A stretch of 64,000 bases of DNA from VRUE01 sp963720805 (GTDB taxonomy: Bacteria; Actinomycetota; Thermoleophilia; Solirubrobacterales; 70-9). Below the pieces are notes generated by a model. It had not been told where the DNA came from, did no database searches, and saw only the letters and a list, made by a program, of their open reading frames with translations. The position numbers and the translations under genes were made by a program. The DNA lies in the NCBI GenBank assembly GCA_963720805.1, contig CAVRGT010000010.1, forward strand, positions 124,001-188,000, read 5' to 3'. Numbering within the stretch: the first letter of the stretch is position 1; each line of letters opens with the position of its first letter. Shown here in pieces: positions 1 through 7,792 of the stretch.

Positions 1-359
1 TGCTGCGCCGCGTCGCCGCGATCCTCTTCCACCGCCGCGCCGGCTTCTCGGCCAACGGCATGGGCGTCTGGAAGGTGCCCGAGGCCGAGATCATGACCAC
101 CGGCGCCCGCATGGCCTCCTTCCGCGGAATCTCGCACTGCTACCAGCGCCCCACCTATGAGGACTGGCCCTACAGCGTCTTCACCATGGCTCACGGCCGC
201 TCCAAGGAGGAGTGCGACGCGGTTCTCGACTCGATCGCCGAGGACTGCGGTATGGGCCCCGAGGACCGCGCCACCCTCTACTCCTCGACTGAGTACAAGA
301 AGATCCGGCTGCGCTACTTCACCGACGATTACCGGCGCTGGGAAGAGGAGCACTCCTGA
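1..359 (+). CDS. Siroheme decarboxylase-type Lrp/AsnC protein, 3' part
   Basis: The start lies outside the window; the frame is open from base 3. The visible protein has the signature of the AhbA/AhbB siroheme decarboxylase family: HRRAGFSANGMGVWKVP, then a conserved SHCYQRPTYEDWPYSVFTM segment and HGRSKEEC. These are Lrp/AsnC-fold proteins that decarboxylate siroheme to didecarboxysiroheme in the alternative haem (or haem d1) route. Only the C-terminal ligand-binding (RAM-like) domain is visible; any N-terminal HTH is upstream. The next gene is hemL, an early tetrapyrrole enzyme, which supports a role in haem synthesis. The stop codon is immediately followed by a long inverted repeat. The family call is firm; which of the two subunits it is cannot be told from this fragment. 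Confidence 0.8.
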   Translation, partial: LRRVAAILFHRRAGFSANGMGVWKVPEAEIMTTGARMASFRGISHCYQRPTYEDWPYSVFTMAHGRSKEECDAVLDSIAEDCGMGPEDRATLYSSTEYKKIRLRYFTDDYRRWEEEHS

Positions 360-472
360 TGCCAGGTCCGGCAGGGGTTTCGCTTAACTTTTTCGGTGGA
401 GACGCGCTGGCTGGCGCCGCAAGGGATTGCCGAAAAAGTGCAAGACGCTTCACCCCTGCCGGACCTGGCATC
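358..472. repeat. Long inverted repeat between the ahb-like gene and hemL
   Basis: Two perfect 21-bp arms (358-378 and 452-472) are followed inward by a second 9-bp paired segment (388-396 and 430-438) around a loop of about 33 bp. The left arm starts at the stop codon of the upstream gene, and the right arm lies within the N-terminal extension of the longest hemL frame. There is no T-run, so it is not a classical intrinsic terminator. It may act as an RNA hairpin or be a dispersed palindromic element like the others in this window. Confidence 0.8.
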
Positions 473-482
473 TAGCGAAGCT

Positions 483-1748
483 GTGCGTTCCCACGAGCTG
501 TATCAGCGGGCGGTGAAGGTGCTTCCGGGGGGAGTTAACAGCCCCGTGCGGGCTATGGGGCAGATTGGGCGGGAGCCGATCTTTGTTGCGCGGGGGGAGG
601 GGTGCGAACTGGTCGATGTCGATGGCGATCGGTACGTCGATTGGGTCGGTTCGTGGGGGCCGCTGATCCTTGGGCACGCTCATCCCGCGGTGCTGGCGGC
701 GGTCGAGACTGCCGCCGTCAATGGCACCAGCTTCGGCGCCGCGACCGAGGCCGAGGTCGAGTTGGCCGAGGAGGTGGTGGCCCGCGTGCCATCTGCGGAG
801 ATGATTCGCATGACCAGCTCCGGCACCGAGGCGGCGATGAGCGCGATTCGGCTCGCCCGCGCCGCCACGGGCCGCGAGGTCGTGGTCAAGTTCGCCGGCG
901 CCTACCACGGCCACTCCGACGGCCTGCTCGCCGAGGCCGGCTCGGGAATCGCGACGCTGGCACTGCCGGCGAGCGCCGGGGTCAGCGCGGCCCAGACAGC
1001 GGGCACCGTGGTGGTGCCGTGGAACGACCCGGTGGCCCTCGACCGCGCCCTCGCCGAGCACCCCGTCGCCGCGGTGATCCTCGAGCCGATCGCGGCCAAC
1101 ATGGGTGTCGTCCCGCCCGCCGACGGCTTCCTCGAACACGCCGCATCGGCCGCCCGCGCCGGCGGCGCCCTGTTGATCTTCGACGAGGTGATCAGCGGCT
1201 TCCGCGTCGCCGCCGGCGGCGCCCAGCAGCTCTACGGCGTCGAACCCGACCTGACCGTGCTCGGCAAGATCCTCGGCGGCGGCCTGCCCGCCGCGGCCTT
1301 CGCCGGCTCGCGCGAGTTGATGGAGCGGATCGCGCCGGCGGGGGACGTCTACCAAGCCGGAACGCTCTCCGGCAATCCGCTGGCGATCGCCGCCGGTCTC
1401 GCCACCCTGCGACTGCTCGACGCGGCTGCCTACGAGCACCTCGCCGCGCTCACCGAGCGCCTTCGCGCCGGCCTCGCCGGCTTGGCCGAGGGCCGACCGC
1501 TGCAGTTGGGATCGGCACCGGGTCTGCTCACCCTCTTCTTCAGCGCCGACCCGGTCGTCGACTTCGCCGGCGCGGCAGCCTGCGACCTCGACGCCCACGC
1601 CCGCTTCTGCCGGGCGATGCTGACCCGCGGCGTCTACCCACCCCCTTCGCAGTTCGAGGCCTGGTTCGTCTCGCTCGCCCACGACGAGGCGACGATCGAC
1701 CGCACCATCGAAGCCGCCGCCGACTCGCTCGCCGAGGCCCTTCAATGA
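483..1748 (+). CDS. hemL: Glutamate-1-semialdehyde 2,1-aminomutase
   Basis: PLP enzyme that converts glutamate-1-semialdehyde to 5-aminolevulinate, the first committed tetrapyrrole precursor in the C5 pathway. The N-terminal signature LPGGVNSPVRA, the SSGTEA segment, YHGHSDGLL, the FDEVISGFR motif and the PLP lysine in GKILGGG (Lys262 in this numbering) are all visible. The frame is open to a GTG at 396, but that codon sits in the stem of the inverted repeat and would add 29 residues with no family similarity. The GTG at 483 gives the usual length (about 421 residues) and starts just before the conserved LYQRA segment. No strong Shine-Dalgarno is seen for either start. The adjacent siroheme-decarboxylase-like gene fits a haem operon. 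Confidence 0.93.
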   Translation: MRSHELYQRAVKVLPGGVNSPVRAMGQIGREPIFVARGEGCELVDVDGDRYVDWVGSWGPLILGHAHPAVLAAVETAAVNGTSFGAATEAEVELAEEVVARVPSAEMIRMTSSGTEAAMSAIRLARAATGREVVVKFAGAYHGHSDGLLAEAGSGIATLALPASAGVSAAQTAGTVVVPWNDPVALDRALAEHPVAAVILEPIAANMGVVPPADGFLEHAASAARAGGALLIFDEVISGFRVAAGGAQQLYGVEPDLTVLGKILGGGLPAAAFAGSRELMERIAPAGDVYQAGTLSGNPLAIAAGLATLRLLDAAAYEHLAALTERLRAGLAGLAEGRPLQLGSAPGLLTLFFSADPVVDFAGAAACDLDAHARFCRAMLTRGVYPPPSQFEAWFVSLAHDEATIDRTIEAAADSLAEALQ

Positions 1749-1806
1749 TGCAGTGCAACGCTTTGTGGCCCTCACAGAGCCGTAAAACGTTTCACCTGTG
1801 GCAGCG

Positions 1807-2259
1807 ATGACTACCAGCCCCGGAGATGCCCTGGAGCTCCTCGCCGCCCGCCTGCGCGAGGCCGAGTCGCCGCTCTCCTCGCACGTCACCGACTGCGCTG
1901 AGCGCCCGGTCTTCGGCCTGCTCGCCGCGCTCGGGCCGCGCTCCGCCGTCGCCCCGGCCGAGTACGCCTTCGTGGTCGAGGCCGTGCGCGAGGGCTACCT
2001 CCTGCACTACGGCACACCGCGCCTGCTCGCCGGCCATGACGAAGACCTCGCCCTGCTCGCCGGTGACTATCTCTACGCGCTCGGCATCGACCGCCTCGCC
2101 GCCCTTGGCGACAGCGAGGCCGTCGCGCTGCTGGGCGATCTGATCGGCCGCTGCGCCCAGCTGCACACCGAAGGGCGCGGTGATGAGGTCGCCGGGCTGT
2201 GGCGCTCCACCGCCCTCGCGGTCGGCGGCAGGGAACATGGCGACCGTGTCGCGGCGTGA
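1807..2259 (+). CDS. Small conserved protein, possible prenyl-synthase accessory subunit
   Basis: About 150 residues, alpha-helical and Ala/Leu rich, with no signal peptide or membrane segment. The segment LLAGDYLYALGIDRLAALGD resembles the helix found in polyprenyl diphosphate synthases and in the small component I of heptaprenyl diphosphate synthase. A GTG three codons upstream (1798) is an alternative start. It lies between hemL and the Rieske gene, a few kb before a prenyl synthase and menG, so a role in menaquinone side-chain supply is possible. This is an inference from context and weak similarity; the catalytic Asp-rich motifs are absent, so it is unlikely to be an enzyme by itself. 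Confidence 0.6.
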   Translation: MTTSPGDALELLAARLREAESPLSSHVTDCAERPVFGLLAALGPRSAVAPAEYAFVVEAVREGYLLHYGTPRLLAGHDEDLALLAGDYLYALGIDRLAALGDSEAVALLGDLIGRCAQLHTEGRGDEVAGLWRSTALAVGGREHGDRVAA

Positions 2260-2292
2260 GTCAATAGACTCTCTTCTCCTGAGGTTGAGCTG

Positions 2293-2967
2293 TTGAGCGA
2301 CGAATCGGACAAGCAGAACGGGGCCGAGGCAAGCGGTCGGCCGGAGCGCCCAGCGCCCCAGCCGCCTGGCTACTTCGAGGGCGAGTCGATGACTCGCCGC
2401 AAGGCCTTTACCGTTGCGGTACAGGGCATCGGCGGACTCGCCGGGGCCGCGATCGTGCTGCCCGCGGTCGGCTTCGCCGTGGCGCCGATCTTCCACCGCG
2501 GCAAGGAGCGCTGGGAGGCGGTCGGACCGGTCAGCGATTTCGTCGAAGACACTTACCGCCAAGTCGTCTTCACCGAAACGGTGTCGATCGGCGACGCCGG
2601 CAAGACCACGGCCTACATCCGCCGCAGCTCCAAGCAGCTCGGCGAGGAACCCGGCAAGTTCGTCGCCGTCTCCAACCGCTGCGCCCACCTCGGCTGCCCG
2701 GTGCGCTTCGTCGAGGCGGCGGGCAACTTCATCTGCCCCTGCCACGGCGGTGTCTACGACTTCCAGGGCAAGCGAATCGGCGGCCCGCCGGTGCGCCCGC
2801 TCGACCAGTTCCAGACCCGCGTGCGCCAGGGCCAGGTCGAGGTCGGTCCGCGCTACAGCGTCACCTCGCAGCTCGAGCCGGTCCGTGCCCGCGACCCGGG
2901 CGAGTTCACCGGTGGAGTCTGGGAATATCTGTATCCGCCCCGTCCGTCCACCTTCCCACCCCCTTGA
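2293..2967 (+). CDS. qcrA: Rieske iron-sulfur protein of menaquinol:cytochrome c reductase
   Basis: The 2Fe-2S subunit of the bc complex, which takes electrons from menaquinol and passes them to cytochrome c. Cluster ligands are visible as C130-x-H132 and C148-x-x-H151, with the disulfide cysteines C135 and C150. A single hydrophobic segment (about residues 41-64) follows TRRKAF, a twin-arginine-like motif. Rieske proteins are known Tat substrates, and tatA and tatC lie about 4 kb downstream. The start is TTG, preceded by a purine-rich TGAGGTTGAG. The gene is followed at once by the cytochrome b and subunit IV genes, an operon layout shared with Bacillus-type qcrABC. Confidence 0.95.
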   Translation: MSDESDKQNGAEASGRPERPAPQPPGYFEGESMTRRKAFTVAVQGIGGLAGAAIVLPAVGFAVAPIFHRGKERWEAVGPVSDFVEDTYRQVVFTETVSIGDAGKTTAYIRRSSKQLGEEPGKFVAVSNRCAHLGCPVRFVEAAGNFICPCHGGVYDFQGKRIGGPPVRPLDQFQTRVRQGQVEVGPRYSVTSQLEPVRARDPGEFTGGVWEYLYPPRPSTFPPP

Positions 2968-2981
2968 TCGATTAGGCGCAG

Positions 2982-3860
2982 ATGAATCTCGACTCCCTGA
3001 TCCCCGCCCCGCTGCGCAAACCGGCCAAGCCCGGTGCGAGCAATGGCACCAAGGCGCCCGCCCCCGCCGATCTCAAGACTGCGCCGCCCGAGCGTCCCTC
3101 CGACGCGCAGCGGCTCGGCGACCGCGCCAAGGACGCCCCCGCCGACGTGCTCGCCTGGGTCGACCAGCGCACCGCCGCCACCGGCTTCCTCACCGGGATG
3201 CTCTACCGCAAGGTGCCGAAGGGGACCAACTGGTTCTACACGCTCGGCTCGGCGACCCTGATCGCCTTCATCGCCCAGGCCACCACGGGGGTCTTCCTGG
3301 CGATGTTCTACACGCCGTCGACCACCCAGGCCTACGCCTCGATCGCCCACATCAACAACGACGTCTTCCTCGGCCAGCTCGTCCACGGCATGCACAAGTG
3401 GGGCTCGAGCGTGATGGTGATCCTGATCTTCCTGCACATGGGCCGCACCTTCTTCTTCGGCGCCTACAAGTACCCGCGCGAGCTCAACTGGGTGATCGGC
3501 GTCGTGCTGCTGATCCTGACGATGACGATGGCCTTCACCGGCTACCTGCTGCCCTTCGACCAGCGCTCCTTCTGGGCCTCGGTGGTCGGCATCAACATCA
3601 ACGGCACCGGCCCCGTGGTCGGTCCCTACCTGAGCGACTTCCTACGCGCCGGTCCTGAGCTCGGCGCGACCACGCTCTCGCGCTTCTACGCGATCCACAT
3701 GCTGCTCGTTCCCGGCGCGATCATCGCCATGATCGGCGCCCACATGTACCTGGTCGTCAAGCTCGGCACCACGGCGCCGCCCTGGCTGAAAGCCGAGAAG
3801 CCGAAGGTGGCCGCGCCGGTTTCCCAGCTCGACGCCAGTTCAAACGGGGACGCCGGATGA
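2982..3860 (+). CDS. qcrB: Cytochrome b (b6-like N-terminal half) of the bc complex
   Basis: Membrane subunit that binds two b haems and forms the quinol sites. The haem-ligand histidines are seen in helix II (LVHGMHKWGSS, VILIFLHMGR) and helix IV (FYAIHMLLVPG, MIGAHMYLVV). With about 290 residues and four core helices it is the split, b6-type form; the C-terminal half is encoded by the next gene. The first 60 or so residues form a soluble Pro/Ala/Lys-rich extension not usual in b6 proteins. It lies 14 bases downstream of qcrA and 16 bases upstream of the subunit IV gene, so the three are very likely one transcript. Confidence 0.95.
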   Translation: MNLDSLIPAPLRKPAKPGASNGTKAPAPADLKTAPPERPSDAQRLGDRAKDAPADVLAWVDQRTAATGFLTGMLYRKVPKGTNWFYTLGSATLIAFIAQATTGVFLAMFYTPSTTQAYASIAHINNDVFLGQLVHGMHKWGSSVMVILIFLHMGRTFFFGAYKYPRELNWVIGVVLLILTMTMAFTGYLLPFDQRSFWASVVGININGTGPVVGPYLSDFLRAGPELGATTLSRFYAIHMLLVPGAIIAMIGAHMYLVVKLGTTAPPWLKAEKPKVAAPVSQLDASSNGDAG

Positions 3861-3876
3861 CCCAGACGGATCAGAC

Positions 3877-4578
3877 ATGAAGCCGGCCGACAAGCAGGCG
3901 TATCTAGAGGAGTACGAGCTGCTGAAGAAGAAGGGCAAGCCCTTCTTCCCCTACGCGGTGCTGAAGGACTCGGCGATGATGCTCGCCGTCGTCGGCGTGA
4001 TCATCCTGATGTCGGTCCTGCTCGGCGCCGAGCAGGGGCCGAAGGCCGATCCGACCACGACCACCTACGTGCCGCGCCCGGAGTGGTACTTCTTCTTCCT
4101 CTTCGAGCTCCTGCGCGTGATCAAGCCGCCCGAGCTGGTCCCGATCGCGACGATCGGCATCCCGACGATCTGCATGGTCCTGCTCCTCCTCCTGCCCTTC
4201 TACGACCGCGGCCCGGAGCGCAACCCGATCCGCCGCCCGATCGCCACCACCGCCGGGATCATGACGATCATCGCGATGGCCTACCTCACCTTCCTCGGCG
4301 CAACCGGGGGCTCGCCGACCGAGATCGACATGAAGGTCGCGCCCCGATACGAGGCCGGCAAGGAGGTCGTCGCCGGCTCGGGCTGCCTCGCCTGCCACAA
4401 GCTCGGCGAGAACGGCAACAACGGCCCCGGGCCGGAACTGACCCACATCGCCCAGCGCATCCCGCGCGAAGCGATCATCCGCTCGGTGGAGATCGGGCCG
4501 GGCATCATGCCCTCCTTCCGTGACCTGCCGCCGAAGAAGCTCAACGAGCTCGCCGATTTCCTCTCCTCACTCGACTAA
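3877..4578 (+). CDS. qcrC: Subunit IV fused to cytochrome c
   Basis: The N-terminal part (about residues 30-145) is the C-terminal half of cytochrome b, with the quinol-oxidation motif PEWY at residues 69-72 and three membrane helices. The C-terminal part is a small c-type cytochrome with a C160-L-A-C163-H164 haem site and a likely Met axial ligand in GIMPSF. This fusion corresponds to Bacillus QcrC. Electrons from the Rieske centre can therefore pass to a cytochrome c domain tethered in the same complex. The operon partners are immediately upstream; menG follows with little or no gap. Confidence 0.94.
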   Translation: MKPADKQAYLEEYELLKKKGKPFFPYAVLKDSAMMLAVVGVIILMSVLLGAEQGPKADPTTTTYVPRPEWYFFFLFELLRVIKPPELVPIATIGIPTICMVLLLLLPFYDRGPERNPIRRPIATTAGIMTIIAMAYLTFLGATGGSPTEIDMKVAPRYEAGKEVVAGSGCLACHKLGENGNNGPGPELTHIAQRIPREAIIRSVEIGPGIMPSFRDLPPKKLNELADFLSSLD

Positions 4579-4621
4579 GCCCTCTCGCGACTCCGCTCAG
4601 TTCGCGGGCCAGGTCAACCGC

Positions 4622-5290
4622 ATGTTCGACCGCGTCGCCGGTCGCTACGACGCGCTCAACTCGGTGATGACCGCCGGCCTGCACCATCGCTGGCGCGAGC
4701 GCGCCGCCGATCGGGCCGAGCTCAGTCCCGGCGACGCCGCACTCGACGTTTGCTGCGGAACCGGCGACCTTGCGCTCGAGCTGGCCGGCAGGGTGGCGCC
4801 CGCCGGCCACGTGGTCGGCTGCGATTTCTCCGAGCCGATGCTCGACCTCGCCCGCGAGAAGGCGACTCAGCGCAGCGCCAATGGCGTTCGCTTCGAGTGG
4901 GCCGATGCGCTCAGCCTTCCCTATGACGCCGGTCGCTTCGACGCGGTCACGGTCGGCTTCGGGGTTCGCAACCTCGCCAACCTGGAGCGGGGACTGGGCG
5001 AGATGACGCGGGTCCTGCGTCCCGGCGGCCGCCTGGTGGTGCTCGAGATCACCCAGCCGACCCGGCCGCCGCTCTCGACCTTCTACTCGCTCTGGTTCGA
5101 TCGCATCGTGCCCCTGCTGGGCAGCTTCTCCAGCGACTCCGAGGCCTACAGCTACCTGCCGGAATCGGTGCGCAGCTTTCCTGCTCCGAGCCGGTTGGCC
5201 GAGTTGATGGACGGCGCCGGGCTGAGCCGGATTCGCTGGACCGTTCTCGCCGGGGGGATCATCGCGATCCACAGCGGCGTCCGCGTGTGA
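4622..5290 (+). CDS. menG: Demethylmenaquinone methyltransferase (UbiE/MenG family)
   Basis: Class I SAM methyltransferase that performs the last step of menaquinone synthesis. The SAM-binding motif LDVCCGTGDLALEL, the GCDFSEPMLDLAREK segment, and the family signatures GFGVRNLANLERGL and RPGGRLVVLEITQP are present. The ATG at 4622 starts at MFDRVAGRYDALN. Family similarity seems to continue a little upstream (FAGQVNR), and the only upstream in-frame start is a GTG at 4520 that would overlap qcrC by 59 bases, so the start is uncertain. Its stop overlaps the start of the prenyl synthase gene, which makes the other half of menaquinone. Confidence 0.92.
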   Translation: MFDRVAGRYDALNSVMTAGLHHRWRERAADRAELSPGDAALDVCCGTGDLALELAGRVAPAGHVVGCDFSEPMLDLAREKATQRSANGVRFEWADALSLPYDAGRFDAVTVGFGVRNLANLERGLGEMTRVLRPGGRLVVLEITQPTRPPLSTFYSLWFDRIVPLLGSFSSDSEAYSYLPESVRSFPAPSRLAELMDGAGLSRIRWTVLAGGIIAIHSGVRV

Positions 5291-6252
5291 ACCGGCCCTC
5301 GGCGGTACCGCCCCCGGTCACCGCGGTGCTCGATGCCTCCAGTCGCTGGCTTCCGGCCAGGCTGGGAGAGGTCGAGGGTCTGCTGCGCAAGCAGGGCGCC
5401 GATTACGGCGAGCTGCTCGGGGCCGACGTCGCCGCGACTCTGGCCGCAGGGGGCAAGCGCCTGCGACCGCTGCTCGTCCTGCTCTGCGCCGGCACCGACG
5501 GCGGCGAGGGGGCGGTGCGGGCAGCCGCCGCGATCGAGCTGGTCCACATGGCGACCCTGGTTCACGACGATGTCCTCGATGACGCGCCGTTGCGGCGGGG
5601 CCTGCCGACGATCGCCGCCGGCTCGGGCCGCTCGCGCGCAACAGCGGCCGGCGACCTGCTCTTTGCCCGCGCCTTTGCCCTGCTCGGCGAGCACGACGAC
5701 GCCCGCGCCATCGCCCTGCTGGCCGCCGCCTCGGTCTCGCTCGCCGACGGCGAGCTGGCCCAGCGCCAGGACGCCTTCGATACGAGCATCACCGAACAGC
5801 GCTACCTCGATCGCTGCCGGCTAAAGACCGCGACCCTGTTCGAGTGCGCCTGCCTGCTCGGCCGCGATCTTCCCGCCCTCGGCGCCTTCGGGGCGCAGAT
5901 CGGCCTCGCCTTCCAGCTGCTCGACGACGTGCTCGACGTCTCCGGGCCGGCCGAGCGCACCGGCAAGGCACGCGGCACCGATTTGCTCGACGGCACCGTC
6001 ACCCTGCCGCTGATCGCCGCCGCCGAGGTCGACCCCTCGATCCGCGCGGCGGATCTGCATGCGCTCGACCCGGGCTCGGCCGAGCGCCTCTGCGATCGGA
6101 TCGCCGCATCGGGCGCCCTCGAGCGGGTCCGCTCGCGCGCCCTGGAGCTGGTCGCGGCCGCCAAGGTCGGGCTCGAGGGCGATGGTTTCAGCCCCGAGCA
6201 GCGGCAGCTGCTGGGCCTGGTCGCCGACGGCGTCGTACAGCGCTACAGCTGA
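5287..6252 (+). CDS. Long-chain polyprenyl diphosphate synthase
   Basis: Trans-isoprenyl diphosphate synthase that builds the menaquinone side chain. Both Asp-rich motifs are present: the first as D94-D95-V-L-D98-D99, the second as LLDDVLDVSG (D213, D214, D217). GGKRLRPLLVLL carries the conserved Lys/Arg that bind isopentenyl diphosphate. At 321 residues it matches the IspB/HepT class rather than FPP synthase. The start is a GTG overlapping the menG stop (GTGA), so translation is probably coupled. Chain length (hepta-, octa- or nona-prenyl) cannot be read from the sequence. Confidence 0.92.
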   Translation: MNRPSAVPPPVTAVLDASSRWLPARLGEVEGLLRKQGADYGELLGADVAATLAAGGKRLRPLLVLLCAGTDGGEGAVRAAAAIELVHMATLVHDDVLDDAPLRRGLPTIAAGSGRSRATAAGDLLFARAFALLGEHDDARAIALLAAASVSLADGELAQRQDAFDTSITEQRYLDRCRLKTATLFECACLLGRDLPALGAFGAQIGLAFQLLDDVLDVSGPAERTGKARGTDLLDGTVTLPLIAAAEVDPSIRAADLHALDPGSAERLCDRIAASGALERVRSRALELVAAAKVGLEGDGFSPEQRQLLGLVADGVVQRYS

Positions 6253-6262
6253 GCGACCGTGC

Positions 6263-6595
6263 TCAGCGGAAGTCGTCGGCGCTGATCAGGTCGGCGTCGA
6301 GCGCGGCGCTGAAGGTCTCGACCACGAACTCCATGTTCTCGTGCTCGAGCGTCTTCAAGACGTCGCTGAGGGCGCGGGTTCCGAGGTCGAGCTCCTCGTC
6401 GAAAGCATCGATCTCGGCTTCGGCGTGGATCTCGTTGCTGTGCCACTCGCACTCTGGGCACCGCCGCCAGAGTCGCCAGTGGCCCCGATCCCCTGCCTGC
6501 TCCCAGCAGGTCGGCTGCACCAGCTCCGAGGCGCAGCGCGGGCAGACGTGGAGTCCGGCGGCAAGCTTCGTCTGACTGGCGTGCGCGTCTCTCAT
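6263..6595 (-). CDS. Small protein with a two-part zinc-ribbon motif
   Basis: About 110 residues with a CPRC pair and a CPEC pair roughly 30 residues apart, consistent with a zinc ribbon, followed by an acidic helical C-terminal half (EAEIDAFDEELDLGTRALSDVL). No family name is recognised. It converges on the prenyl synthase gene, whose stop is 10 bases away, and is divergent from tatA. Codon use matches its neighbours. The paired Cys motifs and absence of a competing frame support a real gene; the exact start is uncertain. Confidence 0.65.
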   Translation of the reverse strand: MRDAHASQTKLAAGLHVCPRCASELVQPTCWEQAGDRGHWRLWRRCPECEWHSNEIHAEAEIDAFDEELDLGTRALSDVLKTLEHENMEFVVETFSAALDADLISADDFR

Positions 6596-6745
6596 GTCTG
6601 CTCTATCGAACCCGCGAAACGATCACTCCATCCGCACTTTCCCGTAGAGGGACGAGAAAACCCAAATATCGGGTAGGTCTCCTCTCCGATTACATGCGAG
6701 CCGAAATCTCGACCGATCGCCCTTGCCGGCCGGTACCATGGGCCA

Positions 6746-7006
6746 ATGCCAAATATCGGACCAATGGAGCTCGCGATCGTCTTGATCATCGCCCTGGTTG
6801 TCTTCGGCCCCAAACGGCTGCCGGAGCTGGGCAAATCGCTCGGGAAGGGGATCCGCGAGTTCCGTGGCTCGGTCAGTGGTGAGAGCCATGACGAGCCGCC
6901 TCGGCCGGAAGCGATCGAGCCGGCGCAGGCCCCCGCCGAGCCACCGAAGCCCCCTGTTGGCAAGGGAGCCGAGGAGGGTGAGACGATCGCCCGCGATCGC
7001 CCCTAG
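6746..7006 (+). CDS. tatA: Sec-independent translocase protein TatA
   Basis: An 86-residue single-span membrane protein that forms the Tat pore ring. It shows the N-terminal hydrophobic helix (MELAIVLIIALVVF), the diagnostic FGPKRLPELGKSLGKGI hinge and amphipathic helix, and a charged Pro/Glu-rich tail. tatC follows after 9 bases, so the pair should be co-transcribed. The Rieske protein encoded upstream carries a likely Tat signal and is a probable client. Confidence 0.95.
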   Translation: MPNIGPMELAIVLIIALVVFGPKRLPELGKSLGKGIREFRGSVSGESHDEPPRPEAIEPAQAPAEPPKPPVGKGAEEGETIARDRP

Positions 7007-7015
7007 GAACTAGTC

Positions 7016-7786
7016 ATGGCCCGGATCAGGCCGGTCTCCCACGAGGATCAACTCAGCCTGGTCGAGCACCTCGACGAGCTGCGCACGCGCATCGTCGTCT
7101 GCCTGGTCGTTCTTGGGGTCGCTTTCGCCCTCTGCTTCTGGCAGAACCACCTGCTGCTGGAAATCGCCTCCGGGCCGCTGCCCGCCAACCACAAGAAGCT
7201 GCTCACCTTCGGTGTCGTCGAGCCCTTCACGGTCACCCTCACCGTCTCGGTCTACGGGGCGCTGATCCTGGCGATGCCGGTCCTGCTCTACCAGCTCTAC
7301 GCCTACATCCTGCCCGCCTTCAGCGAGCGCGAGCGGCGGGTGGTGCTGCCGATCCTGATCGTCGCTCCCGCCCTCTTCCTCGCCGGTGTCGCCTTCTCCT
7401 ATTTCGTCGTGATGCCGGCGGCGGTCAAGTTCCTGCTCAACTTCAACGACAACCAGTTCAACGTCCAGGTCCGGGCGCGCGACTACTACAGCTTCTTCTC
7501 GACCACGATGCTCGCCGGCGGCGTCATCTTCCAACTGCCGCTGGCGATTCTTGCCGTCGTCAGGCTCGGCATCGTCAGCGTCGAGCAACTCTCCAAGAAC
7601 CGTCGCTATGCCTACCTCGCGATCGCGATCCTCGCTGCCGCCCTGCCCGGGGTCGACCCGGTCTCGATGCTGATCGAGATGGTTCCTCTGCTTGTTTTGT
7701 TCGAGTTGAGTATCTTGATCGCTCGTGCCTTCGGTAGGCCGGGGGAGGCGGGAGGATTGGCAAGACCCTCAACCCAGGAGCGCTGA
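7016..7786 (+). CDS. tatC: Sec-independent translocase protein TatC
   Basis: Receptor subunit of the Tat system, 256 residues with six predicted membrane helices. The N-terminal HLDELRTRIVVCLVV, the conserved F-x-x-L and P-rich first periplasmic loop, and YFVVMPAAVKFLLNF are typical. It follows tatA closely and is itself followed after 6 bases by a membrane TPR-like gene, suggesting a three-gene transcript. No TatB gene is visible nearby; many Gram-positive bacteria manage with TatA and TatC, while actinobacteria often encode tatB elsewhere. Confidence 0.95.
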   Translation: MARIRPVSHEDQLSLVEHLDELRTRIVVCLVVLGVAFALCFWQNHLLLEIASGPLPANHKKLLTFGVVEPFTVTLTVSVYGALILAMPVLLYQLYAYILPAFSERERRVVLPILIVAPALFLAGVAFSYFVVMPAAVKFLLNFNDNQFNVQVRARDYYSFFSTTMLAGGVIFQLPLAILAVVRLGIVSVEQLSKNRRYAYLAIAILAAALPGVDPVSMLIEMVPLLVLFELSILIARAFGRPGEAGGLARPSTQER

Positions 7787-7792
7787 GTCGAG

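Noticed and set aside
450..1889. Very long open frame antisense to hemL
   Set aside because: Its composition (Gly/Arg/Glu-rich with no motif) is that of a high-GC shadow, and the plus strand clearly encodes HemL. Similar long antisense frames over the bc, MMPL, MCE, PBP and fic genes were dropped for the same reason.
6661..6760. CCAAATATCGG occurring twice around the tatA start
   Set aside because: The second copy is tatA coding sequence (PNIG), and an 11-bp match once in 90 bases is too weak to call an operator.
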